A stretch of DNA of 64,000 nt from JBBDMC01 sp963826055 (GTDB lineage Bacteria; Pseudomonadota; Alphaproteobacteria; Rhizobiales; Kaistiaceae): positions 9,153 to 73,152 of the forward strand of contig CAWGVO010000020.1 of assembly GCA_963826055.1 (NCBI GenBank), in the 5' to 3' direction. Below are positions 9,065-17,902 of this stretch, in pieces; position 1 is the stretch's first letter; each line of letters begins with the position of its first letter. Made by a program: the position numbers and the translations under genes. The notes beneath the pieces were generated by a model. That model saw nothing but the letters and a program-made list of their open reading frames with translations, did no database searches and was not told the DNA's origin.

Positions 9065-9368
9065 TTGCGTCCGTCCCGCATGGCCCCAACGGGGGCCTCA
9101 GATGCGGCTCAGCTTGCCCATCCCGGGCGGGAACGCAGTGTCCGCAAGCACAGATAAACGTTCGTATACAAGGCCACCACGTGGGTCTGAGCTACAATAC
9201 GTCAATCTGAACGACAACTCCCGCTCCGACCCGTAGGTTTTTCGCTGTGAGCGTGGCCTCGCCGGCGGTTGATCACTTCAGCCGCGACGCGACGAGCCAG
9301 ACCTGCTCATGAAGATCGGCGCCGATCCGAGTCTCCACTCGATCGACGCCATGCCAAGGACAACTTCC
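9065..9368. other. Intergenic region between the kinase and the small exported-protein gene
   Basis: About 300 bases without a supported gene. It should hold the divergent promoters of the kinase operon and of the exported-protein gene. A perfect CCACGTGG palindrome occurs near 9177; no convincing -35/-10 pair or operator repeat was found. Confidence 0.5.
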
Positions 9369-9742
9369 ATGCGTCACATCTTTGTTCCTGCCGCGATTGC
9401 GGCCGTGGCCCTTTCGTTTGCCTTGCCGGCGACGGTTTTCGCCTACAACAACGACGACAACGGAACGCGCGATCTCGGCGTCTCCGTCAGCGGCATCGAC
9501 ACTTCTGGCGCGGTGCAGAAGTACTTGTCGTCCCTGTCGCCGACCGACCTGAGGGCGGTGGTTGGCGGGTGCGAGACCTATGTTGCCACCCGGCCGAGGC
9601 GACGGACTCGGACACCATGCCGTTCTGCGTACTGGCGGTGAAGGCTCCGGCCGCCAAGAGCATCGAGCACATCGCTTCGCTCGACCGGCCGATGGGTAAG
9701 ACGACCGTCGAACCTCTGACCCCCGACGCGAGCGCCAATTGA
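9369..9742 (+). CDS. Small secreted protein of unknown function, one probable 1-base deletion
   Basis: Corrected length 124 residues. A clear Sec signal peptide, MRHIFVPAAIAAVALSFALP, ends at ATVFA before a mature N-terminus YNNDDNG. The mature part holds two Cys (GGCETYV and MPFCVLAV) that could form a disulphide in the periplasm. The reading frame shifts near 9591 in a C-run; one restored base joins ETYVAT to PAEATDSDTMPFC. No family recognised. It ends before the terminator shared with the solute-binding-protein gene. The start at 9369 was chosen because it opens directly on the signal peptide. Confidence 0.55.
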
Positions 9743-9832
9743 CCGGGCGAACCGGCAACGGCCGCCAAGTGTCAGGGGCACGCCATCGACCGAAACGTCG
9801 GTCGCAACGAGTAAGGTCGCCTCAAAGTCAGC

Positions 9833-9862
9833 GTGTCGGAAGGGCTTCGGCCCCTCCGACAC
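9833..9862. repeat. Inverted repeat (hairpin) GTGTCGGA/TCCGACAC
   Basis: An 8-bp perfect stem with additional G-C pairing inside the loop, about 90 bases after the exported-protein gene. There is no T-run, so it is either a Rho-type 3' stabiliser or a chance hairpin. Confidence 0.35.
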
Positions 9863-9917
9863 CTCGCACCCCGCGGGGCCCCTTGGTTCTACACGTTTTC
9901 GGATCGGGCAAACCCCG

Positions 9918-9946
9918 AAAAAAGGGGCGCCGGAGCGCCCCTTTTT
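9918..9946. terminator. Bidirectional intrinsic terminator
   Basis: Six A residues, stem GGGGCGC, loop CGGA, stem GCGCCCC, then five T residues. The A-run on one side and T-run on the other make it work in both directions: it ends the solute-binding-protein operon on the minus strand (21 bases after its stop) and the exported-protein transcript on the plus strand. Confidence 0.9.
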
Positions 9947-9966
9947 GCGTTTCATCCGCAAGCCGC

Positions 9967-11481
9967 CTACTTCGAGACGGTCACGTTCTCGTAGTAGACG
10001 ACCCGGTTGGTGTAGCCCAGGCCGCTCACCTTCGGGCTGAAGGCCTGCAGGTCGATCTGCTCGACCAGCCAGATGGCCGGCAGCACCTCGTTGGTCTTCT
10101 CGTGCAGCTTGTGGAGGAGTTCTTCGCGCTTGGCGGGATCGAATTCCTTGAACGTCGCGTCGACGAACGGCGTCATCGACTCGTCGCAGAAGAACGGATT
10201 CGACTTCATGCAGCTCATGTACGTGTAGGGCCGGATCGAATCCATGTAGGGCGAGGTGTTCCACGACGATCCGAACATTTCGCCGGGCCAGGTGCCCTTG
10301 AGGAAATACTGCAGCCACTCGGGGAAGGTGATCTGGCGCAGCTCCACGTCGATGCCGACCGCCTTCAGATCCTGGGCGGCTTGCTGGTAGATCTCGCTGT
10401 CGGCGGGGAAGCTGCCGACCACCACGTCCGCCGCGACCTTGAACCCGTTGGGGTAGCCGGCGTCGGCGAGAAGCTGCTTGGCCTTGGCCGGGTCGGTCGG
10501 GTAGGGCGGAATGCTCTTGTCGTAGCCGAAGGCGGCGGGGGTGCCGCCCTGGCCGGCCGGTGCGCCCTTGCCCGCCAGCAGCACGTCGGCGATCGCCTTG
10601 CGGTCGACTGCGAGATTGGCCGCCTCGCGCACGCGGACGTCGTTGAACGGGCTGTCGGGGTGCTGGACGTTGGCGAAGGCGAGCGACATCACCTGCGGCG
10701 CCGGGGTGACGCTCACCGTCATGCCGGCCGACTCGAGCTGGCCGACGTTGTCGGGCGAGAAGCCGAAACCGACGTTGATCTGCCCGGAGAGCAGCGCCTG
10801 AAGGCGCGCGGCGCGCTCCGGCAGAGCGAGCACCTCAAGGCTGCCGATCTTCGGTGCGCGCCATGAGGTGGTGTTGGCCGACAACTCCGCCGCGTTGGCC
10901 GACCAGCTGTCGAGGTTGAAGGAGCCGGTGCCGACCGGTGCCGCTGCGAACCCGTCCGGTCCAAGGCTCTGCCACGCGCCCGGTGCGACCATGTAGACCA
11001 GCGCCATCTTGTTGGGCAGCACCGGATCTGGCCCGCCGGTCTGGATGACGACGGTGTAGTCGTCCTTCTTGGTGGCGGTCACGCCGCTCAGCTCGCCGCC
11101 GACGGCGGTCGCCTTGCCGGCATCGGACTTCAGGTAGTCGAAGGCGTTGACGACGGCATCGGCGTTGAAGGCCTCGCCGTTGGAGAACTTGACGTCCTTG
11201 CGCAGCGTGAATTCCCAGTGGGTCGGATCGACGTTCTTCCAGCTCTCGGCGAGGATCGGCGTCGCCTTGCCGGCGGCATCGATGCGCACCAGCGGATCGA
11301 AGATCGCATCCCAGACGAAGATCGATGGCGTGCCGATGCCGGTATAGGGATTGCCCTTGCCGGGAGGCAGACCCCAGGAGCCCACGGTCAGATCGGCGGC
11401 GCTCGCCGGGGCCGGCACGCCCGCCGGCGACAACGCCACTGCCGCGAGAAGGGCAAGGCCCGCCACGCTCAACTTCTTCAT
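9967..11481 (-). CDS. Peptide/nickel-type ABC transporter solute-binding protein (SBP family 5)
   Basis: 504 residues. Signal peptide MKKLSVAGLALLAAVALSPA with cleavage after ASA, then the SBP_bac_5 layout: FDPLVRIDAAGKATPILAES, WEFTLRKDVKFSNGEAFNAD and a C-terminal lobe with REAANLAVDRKAIADVLLAG. A GGAGG sequence sits 8 bases before the ATG at 11481, which fixes the start. It is the last gene of the GntR-lyase-HyuBA-hydrolase operon, separated by about 95 bases from the hydrolase gene, and is ended by the terminator at 9918-9946. The matching permeases and ATPases are 5 kb away (274-4103), an unusual split of one transporter over two operons. Confidence 0.9.
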   Translation of the reverse strand: MKKLSVAGLALLAAVALSPAGVPAPASAADLTVGSWGLPPGKGNPYTGIGTPSIFVWDAIFDPLVRIDAAGKATPILAESWKNVDPTHWEFTLRKDVKFSNGEAFNADAVVNAFDYLKSDAGKATAVGGELSGVTATKKDDYTVVIQTGGPDPVLPNKMALVYMVAPGAWQSLGPDGFAAAPVGTGSFNLDSWSANAAELSANTTSWRAPKIGSLEVLALPERAARLQALLSGQINVGFGFSPDNVGQLESAGMTVSVTPAPQVMSLAFANVQHPDSPFNDVRVREAANLAVDRKAIADVLLAGKGAPAGQGGTPAAFGYDKSIPPYPTDPAKAKQLLADAGYPNGFKVAADVVVGSFPADSEIYQQAAQDLKAVGIDVELRQITFPEWLQYFLKGTWPGEMFGSSWNTSPYMDSIRPYTYMSCMKSNPFFCDESMTPFVDATFKEFDPAKREELLHKLHEKTNEVLPAIWLVEQIDLQAFSPKVSGLGYTNRVVYYENVTVSK

Positions 11482-11575
11482 GATCTCGCCTCCACTCAGC
11501 ACGGGTTTTTCTGGTGGGAAAATGTCACATAAATAGGACCGGTTGACAATGGCGAAGCGGGTTGCCGGCGGCCGG

Positions 11576-12184
11576 TCAACCGATGTCGGCGAGGATTTCG
11601 GCGATGGTCGCGGTCCGACAGACCGTCGCCAGGCCGCGGATGGCGGCCTCGTGGACATCGTCGGAGAAGGCGGCGCAGCCGTCGATGAGAACGGTGGTGT
11701 CGAACTCGCGCACGTGGGCATCGCGAACGGTCGAGGCGACGCCGCCGTTGGTGACGATGCCGGCGACGATCAGGCGGGTGACGCCAAGCTTCCTCAGCAC
11801 CCATTCCAGCCGGCTCATGTAGAACGCCGAATAGGCGACCTTCTCTACCTTGACGTCGACCGGCGCGAGTTCGGCCACGACGTCGTGCCCCCATGAGCCG
11901 GGCGCGAAATCGCCGGTAGTGAGGAACGGCCTGAGTTGTTTCAGGTGCGGCGCGATGATCGGCTCGCCGCCGCGGCCGGGCACGAGGGTGAACTGGGTCA
12001 GCACCGACACGACACCGAGAGCGGCGAGCTTCGCCTTGAGTGGCTTCAGCCGAGCCGGCAACGCCGCGATCGCGGGAGAGGACGCGCCGCCGCGGCCGTA
12101 GGCGCCATCGGGATGGATGAAATCGTTCTGGAGATCGACGAGCAGCAGCGCGGTCTCGGCCGCAACGATCGGCGATGCGGTCAC
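11576..12184 (-). CDS. Isochorismatase-fold hydrolase lacking the nucleophilic cysteine
   Basis: 202 residues with GTG start overlapping the HyuA stop (GTGA). The fold is clear: catalytic Asp in LLVDLQNDF, Lys in VEKVAYSAF, and the helix-cap region GIVTNGGVASTVRDA. In amidohydrolase members (RutB, N-carbamoylsarcosine amidase, nicotinamidase) this last motif has Cys two residues after TN; here it is Gly, as in true isochorismatases such as PhzD and EntB, which use only the Asp. So an amide-hydrolysing role should not be assumed despite the hydantoinase neighbours; a vinyl-ether or similar hydrolysis, or a non-canonical mechanism, is possible. Confidence 0.85.
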   Translation of the reverse strand: MTASPIVAAETALLLVDLQNDFIHPDGAYGRGGASSPAIAALPARLKPLKAKLAALGVVSVLTQFTLVPGRGGEPIIAPHLKQLRPFLTTGDFAPGSWGHDVVAELAPVDVKVEKVAYSAFYMSRLEWVLRKLGVTRLIVAGIVTNGGVASTVRDAHVREFDTTVLIDGCAAFSDDVHEAAIRGLATVCRTATIAEILADIG

Positions 12185-14256
12185 GGCGCCTCCTTCCGCT
12201 CGATCACCACGTTGCCGAGATCGTCGACGCGTCCGACGAGGTCCGGATCGATGACAATGGTGGCGTCGGGCTGTTCCAGGATCGCCGGACCTGCGACGAC
12301 GGCCCCCACCGGCAGCGCCAGCCGTCTGTAGATCGCGGTCGGCTGCCAGCCTCCGTCGAACCAGACGGGCCGTTCGTCCTCCCGCGCGCCCGTGCCTTCG
12401 TCGGTCGCCGGTCTCAGCGCCGCCATGTCGAAGCGGGGGCGCCGGCCGATGGCGGCGGTGCGGAGCGAGACGACACGCATCGGGATGCCCGGCAGCAACT
12501 GGCTGAAGCTCGCGCGATAGGCGCTTTCGAACGCCTTGCGGATCATGGCCACGTCGACACCGGTTGTCCTGGCGCCGGGACTGAGCGTGCACGGGAGCGG
12601 CACCGCCACGGTGTGGGTCTGGCCGACGTAGTGCATGTCGAGTTCGAAAAGGACGGCGACGTCGGTGAAGACGACGCCGGCCGCCTCGATCACCGCCGTC
12701 GCCTCGTGCGCGGCGGCCACCATGCGCTGATCGAGGGCCGCCACGTCGAGCCCTTCGAGCATCAGGTTGAGGGTCTGCACGCTGTCGTGCCGCATGTCGG
12801 CGAGCACGCAGCCCATGGCGCTGGTGACGCCGGGGAAACGGGGAACCAGCCCGCGCGCCAGCCCCACTTCCTTGATGAGGGCGCCGACATGCAGGGCGCC
12901 GCCGCCGCCGAACGGCATGACGATGAAGCGCGTCGGGTCGTGGCCGCGCTCGATGCTGACCAGGCGGATGGCGCCGGCCATCCTGGCGTTGGCCACGGTG
13001 ACGATCGCCTCGGCCGCCGCCATCACGTCGAGGCCGAGCGGACCGGCGACCGCGCGTTCGATCGCGGCGCGCGAGGCGTCGGTATCCAGCCGGGCGAGTT
13101 TGCCGCCGATCGGGCGCTCCGCGTTGATGCGGCCGAGCACCAGATTGGCGTCGGTGAGCGTCGGCCGGTCGCCGCCCTGGCCGTAGCAGGCGGGTCCGGG
13201 CACCGAGCCGGCGCTTTCGGGGCCGACCTCCAGCAGGCCGCCGCGATCCACCGCAGCGATGGAGCCGCCGCCGGCGCCGATGGTGGTGATCTCGATCATC
13301 GGCGTGCGGATGACGAGGCCGAAGTCGATGGTCGACTGCGCCGCCAGTGCCGGCTTGCCGCCGGCGATCAGCGACACGTCGAACGAAGTGCCTCCGAGGT
13401 CGCAGGTGATGACGTTGGCGTGACCGGCCGCCTCGGCGATGCGGGCGCCGGCGATGACCCCCGCCGCCGGGCCCGAGAGCGCCGTGCGCACCGGCAGGCG
13501 GCGCGCCGTCTCCACCGACATGACGCCGCCGTTCGACTGGACGATGTGAAGGTGTCCGCCGAAGCCGGCCGACACCAGCCGCTCCTCGATCTTGGTGAGG
13601 TAGGCGCCGACCACCGTTTGCAGGTAGGCGTTGAGGGCGGTGGTCGAGGCGCGCTCGAACTCGCGGATCTCCGGCAGCACTTCGGAGGAGGTCACTACGT
13701 GGTCGTTCGGCCATAGCGAGCGGACGACGGCGGCGGCCTGGCTCTCGTGGTCGGGATTGGCGTAAGCGTTGATGAAGATCACCGCGACCGCCTGGGCGCC
13801 GCGGGCGAGCAGCGTCGCGGCCGCCTCGCGCACCTCGACGAGGTCGAGCGGTACGTGGATCGACCCATCGGCGAGCGTGCGCTCGTTCACCTCGAGGCGA
13901 AGGTCGCGTTCGACGATCGGCACAAAATCGCCGGTGAGGCCCCACGTGCTGCGGCGGTCGCGCCGCCGCATCTCCAGCACGTCGCGGAAGCCGCGGGTGG
14001 TGATGACGCCGACGCGGGCGCCCTTGCGTTCCAGGAGCGCGTTGGTGCCGACGGTGGTGCCGTGGACGATGGTGCCGAGGTCGTCGAGCGTGCCGCCGTC
14101 GCCGGTCAGACCTTCGAGGAAGCCGATCGCCTCGTCGCCGCGGCTCGATGGCACCTTGGCGACGCGGAAGTCGCCGGTGGAATCGTCAAAAAAGAAGAGG
14201 TCGGTGAAGGTGCCGCCGACGTCGACGCCGACGATGGTGCCGCCGCGCCGGTTCAT
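12181..14256 (-). CDS. hyuA: Hydantoinase/oxoprolinase family subunit A (HyuA)
   Basis: 691 residues, intact. N-terminal Hydant_A_N with VGVDVGGTFTDLFFFDDSTG, a central ATP-binding ASKHA-like core containing ITCDLGGTSFDVSLI, and a C-terminal region ending with IVIDPDLVGRVDDLGN. The family performs ATP-dependent opening of cyclic amides (N-methylhydantoin, 5-oxoproline, caprolactam) or, in relatives, carboxylation of ketones. It is coupled to HyuB upstream (ATGA) and to the isochorismatase-fold gene downstream (GTGA). Substrate cannot be read from sequence; the peptide-type importer and the hydratase/lyase genes suggest a ring-opening step early in a degradative route. Confidence 0.92.
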   Translation of the reverse strand: MNRRGGTIVGVDVGGTFTDLFFFDDSTGDFRVAKVPSSRGDEAIGFLEGLTGDGGTLDDLGTIVHGTTVGTNALLERKGARVGVITTRGFRDVLEMRRRDRRSTWGLTGDFVPIVERDLRLEVNERTLADGSIHVPLDLVEVREAAATLLARGAQAVAVIFINAYANPDHESQAAAVVRSLWPNDHVVTSSEVLPEIREFERASTTALNAYLQTVVGAYLTKIEERLVSAGFGGHLHIVQSNGGVMSVETARRLPVRTALSGPAAGVIAGARIAEAAGHANVITCDLGGTSFDVSLIAGGKPALAAQSTIDFGLVIRTPMIEITTIGAGGGSIAAVDRGGLLEVGPESAGSVPGPACYGQGGDRPTLTDANLVLGRINAERPIGGKLARLDTDASRAAIERAVAGPLGLDVMAAAEAIVTVANARMAGAIRLVSIERGHDPTRFIVMPFGGGGALHVGALIKEVGLARGLVPRFPGVTSAMGCVLADMRHDSVQTLNLMLEGLDVAALDQRMVAAAHEATAVIEAAGVVFTDVAVLFELDMHYVGQTHTVAVPLPCTLSPGARTTGVDVAMIRKAFESAYRASFSQLLPGIPMRVVSLRTAAIGRRPRFDMAALRPATDEGTGAREDERPVWFDGGWQPTAIYRRLALPVGAVVAGPAILEQPDATIVIDPDLVGRVDDLGNVVIERKEAP

Positions 14257-15993
14257 GCGTTCGTCGCAGGCCCCCGTGCGAGGGAGGTGGCGGCGGCATC
14301 AACTTTCGCGTCGGCCGTCATCACGACGCCGTAGCGGGTGCGCGCGGCCTCGGCGCTGACGTACCCCAGCCGCACGTCGCGGGCGACACGCGCGGGGTCG
14401 CGCGCCATCGGGTCGCCCCAGCCGCCGCCGCCGGGGGATTCGATGCGGATGCGCCAGCCCTTGTCGATATGGACGCCGGTGATCTTGGAGACCATCGGCG
14501 GCGAGGCTTCGCCTGTCCTGGTCTGGTAATAGAAGCGGTTGAGCGCCGCCGGGCCGCCGCCGTTGACCCCGCGCGGCGGGTACTTGCCCCGTTCGCCGAG
14601 CAGGTTGACGTTGGCGCCCGCCGGGCTCAGCGCCTCGACCTCGTAGATGGCGCCGAGGCCGCCGCGGTGGGTGCCGGGACCGGCGCTGTCAGGTCGGAGC
14701 GCCCACCGGGTGAAGATCACCGGGTTGGCAGCCTCCAGGATCTCCACCGGTGGGATCGTTGCGGTCGAGATCGGGTTGTTGCCGTGGTTCAGCCCGTCGC
14801 TCACGGACGAGCCGCCAAGCCCGCCGCCGAAGAAGCAGAACAGCACCCACTGGCTGTTGTCCGGGCGATGTCCCGACATGGAGAGCGCGTTGATGGTGGC
14901 GAAGGGATTGCCGATGGCGCGCTCCGGTGCCGCCTTCGCCATGGCGCCGAAGACGGTGTCGATCACGCGCAGGATCGTCTCGGTGTAGCCGGCCACGGGC
15001 TTCGGCGGGCCGGCGGCGAGGATCGTCCCGTCGGGGATGATGAACTCGATCGGCCTCAGGCATCCGGCGTTGGCGGGCACGTCGGTGAAGAGGTGCTTGA
15101 TGGCGACGTAGCAGCAGGCGATCGCCGTCGAGCGCGAGATGTTGATCGGCCCCTGGCAGGGCGGCGCCGAGCGCGAGAAGTCGAGGATCATGCGGTCGCC
15201 CTTGACGGTGAGGTCGAGGGCGATCGGCAGCGGCGCGTCGGTGATGCCGTCGTTGTCGAGGAAGTCGTCGCAGCGGTAGGTGCCGTCCGGCAGCGAGGCG
15301 ATCCGTTCGCGCATCAGCGTCTCGGCGCGGTCGAACAGCGCGTCGAGCGCCGCCTTGACCGTGGCGTCGCCGTAGTCGTCGAGCAACTGATGCAATCGTC
15401 GCTCGCCGAGGTCGAGCGCGTTGAGCTGACCGTTGAGGTCGCCGTAGTTCGAGCGCGGCACCCGGCTGTTGGCGGCGAGGATGTCGACGATGTCCTGCCG
15501 CAAGGCCTTCTTCTCGATCAGCTTGACGGGAGGAATGCGGAACCCTTCCTGGAAGCTTTCGGTGGCGATCGGGTTGTAGCCGCCCGGCACGTTGCCGCCG
15601 ACGTCGAGCCAGTGGCCGACCGAGGCGAGCCAGCAGAACACGCGGCCGGAACGAAACACCGGTCGCACCAGGCGGAAATCGTTGAGGTGGGTGCCGCTGT
15701 CGTACGGCTCGTTGAAGACGTAGGTGTCGCCTTCCTCCAGCCCGCCGTCGGCGCGGACCTTGTCGATGACCGCCTTGACGGCGAACGCCATGGTGCCGAC
15801 GAAGATCGGCAGGCCGGTCGATCCCTGAACCAGCGTCGCGCCGGTCTCGGCGTCGTAGAGGCCGTGGCAGGCGTCGTGCGCCTCGGCGATGGTCGGGTTG
15901 AAGGCGCTGCGGAAGAGCGTCGCGTCCATCTCGTCGGCGATCTGCTCGAGCCGTCCCTTGAGCACCGCCAGCCGGACCGGATCGAGCGATCAT
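14253..15993 (-). CDS. hyuB: Hydantoinase/oxoprolinase family subunit B (HyuB), frameshift at codon 4
   Basis: Corrected length 579 residues. The conserved N-terminal block is DPVRLAVLKGRLEQIADEMD, followed by LFRSAFNPTIAEAHDACHGL, DTYVFNEPYDSGTHLNDF and, near the end, a Gly-rich GGWGDP motif. It is the second subunit of the ATP-dependent cyclic amidohydrolase. In the raw sequence no start codon is in frame; deleting one base near 15985 gives MIADPVRLAVLK from an ATG at 15993 that overlaps the corrected stop of the lyase gene. The corrected gene is exactly 580 codons. Confidence 0.9.
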
Positions 15994-16893
15994 CCGTCGT
16001 CCTCGTCGCGCCCGGCCGCGTCCCCGCGTAGCGAACGCCGCGCGCCAGCACCTCCGGCGTGCCGATCACCGCGTTCAGTTCCGTGAAATCGAACATGCGA
16101 TCACGGAACGGTTCGTTCGAGCCGTGCCGGGCCAGCGACTCGTAGTAGTCGCGCGCGGAGCGGGCCAGCGCCCGCACGATGCCGCCGGGAAAGATCACCA
16201 GCGAATAGCCGATCGCCTGCAGTTCCTTGACGTCGGTGATGGGCGTCTGACCGCCCTCCACCATGTTGGCCATCAGCGGTACCCGCCTGCCGAGAAGGGC
16301 CGGAATCTTGCGCAACTGTTCGCTCGTCTGCGGCGCCTCGACGAAAAGCACGTCCGCCCCCGCCTCGGCGTAGCGTCCCGCCCGCTCGATGGCGGCGTCG
16401 AAGCCCTCGACGGCGATGGCGTCGGTGCGGGCGATGATCAGCGTGCCGGAGTCGGCGCGCGCGTCGCAGGCGGCGGCGATCTTGCCGACCATCTCGTCCG
16501 ACGCCGATCAGGACCTTGCCGTCGAGGTGTCCGCACCGTTTGGGCGAGGCCTGGTCCTCGAACTGCAGCGCACTGGCGCCGGCGCGTTCGTACATGCGGG
16601 TGGTGCGCTGAACGTTGAGGGCGTTGCCGAAGCCGTCGTCGGCGTCCACCACCACCGGCAGGTCGACGCGGTCGCGGATCAGCGCCATGGTCTCGGCCAT
16701 CTCGGTCGAGGTTGCCAGGCCGATGTCGGGCCAGCCGAGGCGGGTGTAGGTGACGGCGGCGCCGGAAAGGTAGAGCGCCTCGAACCCGGCGTCGGCCGCC
16801 AGCCTGCGCGGTGAGCGCGTCGAAGACGCCGGGCGCAACCAGTATCTCAGGACGCGACAGGCGCTCCCGCAGGTCCATGCGCTTGTCAGCCAT
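15990..16893 (-). CDS. Isocitrate lyase/PEP mutase superfamily C-C lyase, three single-base indels
   Basis: Corrected length 300 residues. Seen: VFDALTAQAAADAGFEALYL, the metal-binding VVVDADDGFGNALNV, FEDQASPKRCGH, LIIARTDAIAVEGFDAAIER and GADVLFVEAP. The KRCGH motif with its catalytic Cys marks lyases (2-methylisocitrate, 2,3-dimethylmalate) rather than PEP mutase or oxaloacetate decarboxylase. Frames are joined by removing one G near 16797 and one near 16500 and adding one G near 16040; the stop then overlaps the HyuB ATG like every other junction of the operon. The ATG overlaps the GntR stop by 8 bases. Probable products: pyruvate, glyoxylate or propionate plus a dicarboxylic acid (inference). 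Confidence 0.85.
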
Positions 16894-17680
16894 GCCGCGC
16901 CGCGCCCCGCGCCGGAGCCCACACCATCTCGGCGACGCTGCCGATCCGTGTCAGCTCCATGGCGAAGCGATAGCGGTCAGGCCGATAAAGCGCGGAGAGG
17001 TGCTCGACGCCGCCGCCATCCGGCGCGAAGATCGTGCGGGTCAGGCTGGTCAGCGCGTCGCCGACGGCTACGCCGAGCGCCTCGGCCACGGCGGGTGTCG
17101 CCAGCGTTGCCGAAATCGTCTGCACGGCGCTGTCGACCTTAATGCCAGCGCGCCCGAACAGGGAAAGCAGCGGCAATTCGCCCAGTTCCTCTGCGGTGTA
17201 GTGCCGGCCGATCGGCCCGGGCACCCATGTCACCAGGTACGAGAATGGCTCGTCGTCGATGCGGCGCACGCGGACCGAGCGCTGTACCTCGACGCCTTCC
17301 GCCAGCCGGAGCGCCAGAAGGACGTCGGGCGTCGGCATCTGGTAGCCGAACTCGAGCACGCGGACGGAGGTCGTGCGCCCCATCTCCTCGAGGTGGGAGA
17401 GCAGGTTGGCGAAGTCGACATTGATCGGCTGGGCGGGCTTGCGCTCCGCCACCACCGTGCCGGAGCCGGCGCGCCGGCGGATCAGCCCCAGCCGCTGCAA
17501 CTCGGCGAGCGCCCGGCGGACGGTCACGCGGCTGACGCCGAACTCCTGCGTCAGCTTCAGTTCGCTCGGCAGCCGTTCCCCGGCTGCGAGACTGCCCGAC
17601 AGGATAGCGTCCCTGAGGAGCAGAAATACGGTCCGCGATTTTGACGGATCCAGCGATTCAGGCTGGGAAGGGATGCTCAA
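16886..17680 (-). CDS. GntR-family transcriptional regulator, HutC/UTRA subfamily
   Basis: 264 residues. Winged helix at 15-80 (AILSGSLAAGERLPSELKLT, GVSRVTVRRALAELQRLGLI, RRRAGSGTVVAE), then a UTRA effector domain to about 250. First gene of the lyase-hydantoinase-SBP operon and divergent from the LeuC-like gene, so it very probably controls both and itself. Effectors of UTRA proteins are usually small pathway compounds such as sugar phosphates, urocanate or other acids; here probably the substrate or an intermediate of the route. Candidate binding elements lie just upstream at 17718-17746 and again at 5041-5058. Confidence 0.92.
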   Translation of the reverse strand: MSIPSQPESLDPSKSRTVFLLLRDAILSGSLAAGERLPSELKLTQEFGVSRVTVRRALAELQRLGLIRRRAGSGTVVAERKPAQPINVDFANLLSHLEEMGRTTSVRVLEFGYQMPTPDVLLALRLAEGVEVQRSVRVRRIDDEPFSYLVTWVPGPIGRHYTAEELGELPLLSLFGRAGIKVDSAVQTISATLATPAVAEALGVAVGDALTSLTRTIFAPDGGGVEHLSALYRPDRYRFAMELTRIGSVAEMVWAPARGAARHG

Positions 17681-17717
17681 CGCCGCTCTCCGGCCGACCT
17701 GGACACCCCTTGCCGGG

Positions 17718-17730
17718 CAGGTGTCACCTG
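17718..17730. promoter_or_regulatory. Perfect 13-base palindrome CAGGTGTCACCTG
   Basis: CAGGTG, a central T, CACCTG, lying 38 bases upstream of the GntR start and directly abutting the shared 18-bp element. It is not present in front of methyltransferase 1. It could be a second operator for the divergent promoters. Confidence 0.35.
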
Positions 17731-17746
17731 TCTTAATTTTGATACA
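17729..17746. promoter_or_regulatory. Candidate operator, copy 2 of the shared 18-bp element
   Basis: TGTCTTAATTTTGATACA in the divergent GntR/LeuC-like promoter region; 14 of 18 positions equal the element at 5041-5058. Six of nine position pairs are self-complementary, and TGT/ACA frame both copies. It stands out as an A+T island in G+C-rich surroundings, so it may also overlap the promoter. Assignment to the GntR protein is inference. Confidence 0.5.
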
Positions 17747-17902
17747 ACTCGTCTGACCAAGTCAAACCCGGGCTGCGGTAGAGCAGGTATGAAATGAAGC
17801 GGATGCGGCATCGATGGGCCCCCAAGCCTTTCCCGATTGACTGTGTAGCCGCCAATCGGGTTTCGGACTACTCCCGCCGCGACCGTTCGCCGGAAAGGGG
17901 TC

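Noticed and set aside
9741..9860. Short plus-strand frame starting at 9739 as a gene
   Set aside because: It runs through the terminator and antisense to the solute-binding-protein gene and has no family features.
11482..11575. TGTCA ... TGACA inverted arms in front of the solute-binding-protein gene as a third copy of the shared operator
   Set aside because: The arms are 16 bases apart and the internal AAT/TTGA positions of the 18-bp element are missing.
12175..16031. Long plus-strand open frames (513 and 520 codons) over the hyuA and hyuB genes
   Set aside because: Antisense shadows with low-complexity charged composition; sense strand carries conserved hydantoinase motifs.
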